DNA of 64,000 bases from Meandrina meandrites. Its lineage: Eukaryota > Cnidaria > Anthozoa > Scleractinia > Meandrinidae. The notes under the pieces are model-generated. The model searched no databases. It had not been told where the DNA came from and saw only the letters and a list, made by a program, of their open reading frames with translations. The stretch spans positions 24,084,455 through 24,148,454 of the forward strand of contig OY855903.1 of the NCBI GenBank assembly GCA_963693305.1, read 5' to 3'. Positions 63,201-64,000 of the stretch are shown one piece after another. A program made the translations under genes and the position numbers. Each line of letters begins with the position of its first letter. The first letter of the stretch is position 1.

Positions 63201-64000
63201 TAAAAGGCTATTTTTCCCCGAGGGAGACAGTTTAATTGTCTGGTCGCCGTTTCCCTGAATTTTCTTTTAAACTTCTTGCGGGGGTTAGACGCAACATAAA
63301 GTAACTATTGCTGATCATATTTAAAAGGTACACTATTGTAGCTTACATATGACACACACAAACATCTTGTACGGTCACAGGCGGTCAAAAAATGGATTTC
63401 TTCGCGACGCATGTTGCTGACAAGGTTTGTCAGTTAGTTCATGTTTGGAATACAGTGATCTTTTTTCCAGTCGGAAAACCCCGATGTTGGCCATGACGTT
63501 GCAAAGGAACCTATTGTATCCCGAGGGCGACAAGTTGTCGTTCGGAGCGTTCGTGCTGTATTCTGATTGGACAACATCAATCGAAAAATTCTTCGGGTAT
63601 TTGCCGATGATATGAAGGTCGCTTCTTTATACTGACTTTTGCAACCAAAGTTCTTGGCGGTTACATTATAAGTAGTTCAAAGTCGGTTCAGTCCGAGCAT
63701 AAACTACAATTAAAATTGTGAAATCTGATCAAATACAAAACTTTAACGATTCAATCGCCTATTGCTCACATGTAAGGCCGTATGTGCCAATGACAGGCAT
63801 GTCAAGATTGAAAGCTGGTGTCCTTTACGTAACATTGACCAACGTCAAGTAAACCATATGCTAGTAAATTGGCTAAAAACGTTTTGAAATAAGGTGTGTT
63901 TTCCACAAATAAAGAAGTTCCACCCTAAAGGAAAAAAAACCCTTTATAATTACCACAATCACCAATATGAATAATAATGAATATGGCCTGGATGGAACAC
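60275..64000. other. 5' flank of ESRP, no gene seen
   Basis: No conserved exon, SINE or clear inverted-repeat element was recognised on either strand. The stretch is AT-rich with only short, random-looking open frames. It presumably includes the ESRP promoter, but no TATA or other defined element stands out. Confidence 0.5.

Noticed and set aside
62745..63615. Small frames of 60-77 residues near the right edge
   Set aside because: No recognisable domain, no neighbouring exons joining in phase.

Overview
This is a eukaryotic nuclear window: AT-rich, intron-dense and full of short non-autonomous DNA transposons. It carries four protein-coding genes that can be assembled exon by exon from conserved peptides and splice sites. 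Gene content, intron density, a TRAF-like gene without a TRAF-C domain, and the style of the MITEs and tRNA-derived SINEs suggest an anthozoan cnidarian, perhaps a stony coral. That assignment is inference; nothing in the window names the species.

Layout. 1-5648: no gene; MITEs (one nested pair), a SINE fragment, poly-G tracts. 5649-12127 (minus): a six-exon RING / TRAF-zinc-finger / coiled-coil gene of 370 codons; intron 3 holds a ~1 kb CGAA tetranucleotide array. 12128-16533: no gene; a 1.2 kb foldback element and a smaller inverted-repeat element. 16534-36731 (minus): complete DDX1 (DEAD-box helicase with an inserted SPRY domain), 32 coding exons, 748 codons. 36732-36845: a 114-bp gap between the DDX1 and SIRT5 start codons. 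36846-44665 (plus): complete SIRT5 (mitochondrial deacylase), 6 coding exons, 301 codons. Its introns hold a SINE with a ~200 bp CACTT tail, a 45-bp minisatellite, a nested pair of MITEs and a 720-bp foldback. 44666-48829: no clear gene. 48830-60274 (minus): ESRP (epithelial splicing regulatory protein), 11 coding exons, 647 codons; the short terminal exon is unresolved. 60275-64000: ESRP 5' flank, no gene seen.

How the parts relate. DDX1 and SIRT5 are head to head and probably share a promoter; SIRT5 and ESRP are tail to tail; the TRAF-like gene and DDX1 lie in tandem on the minus strand. The genes do not form one pathway: ubiquitin/TRAF signalling, RNA helicase, mitochondrial lysine deacylation, splicing control. 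The most notable points are the MATH-less TRAF-like protein, the SIRT5 leader (a uORF whose stop overlaps the start codon, plus a second strong in-frame ATG after the presequence), a GC-AG intron in DDX1, and four clear transposon-in-transposon nests with readable target-site duplications. I did not find a convincing new multi-gene system.
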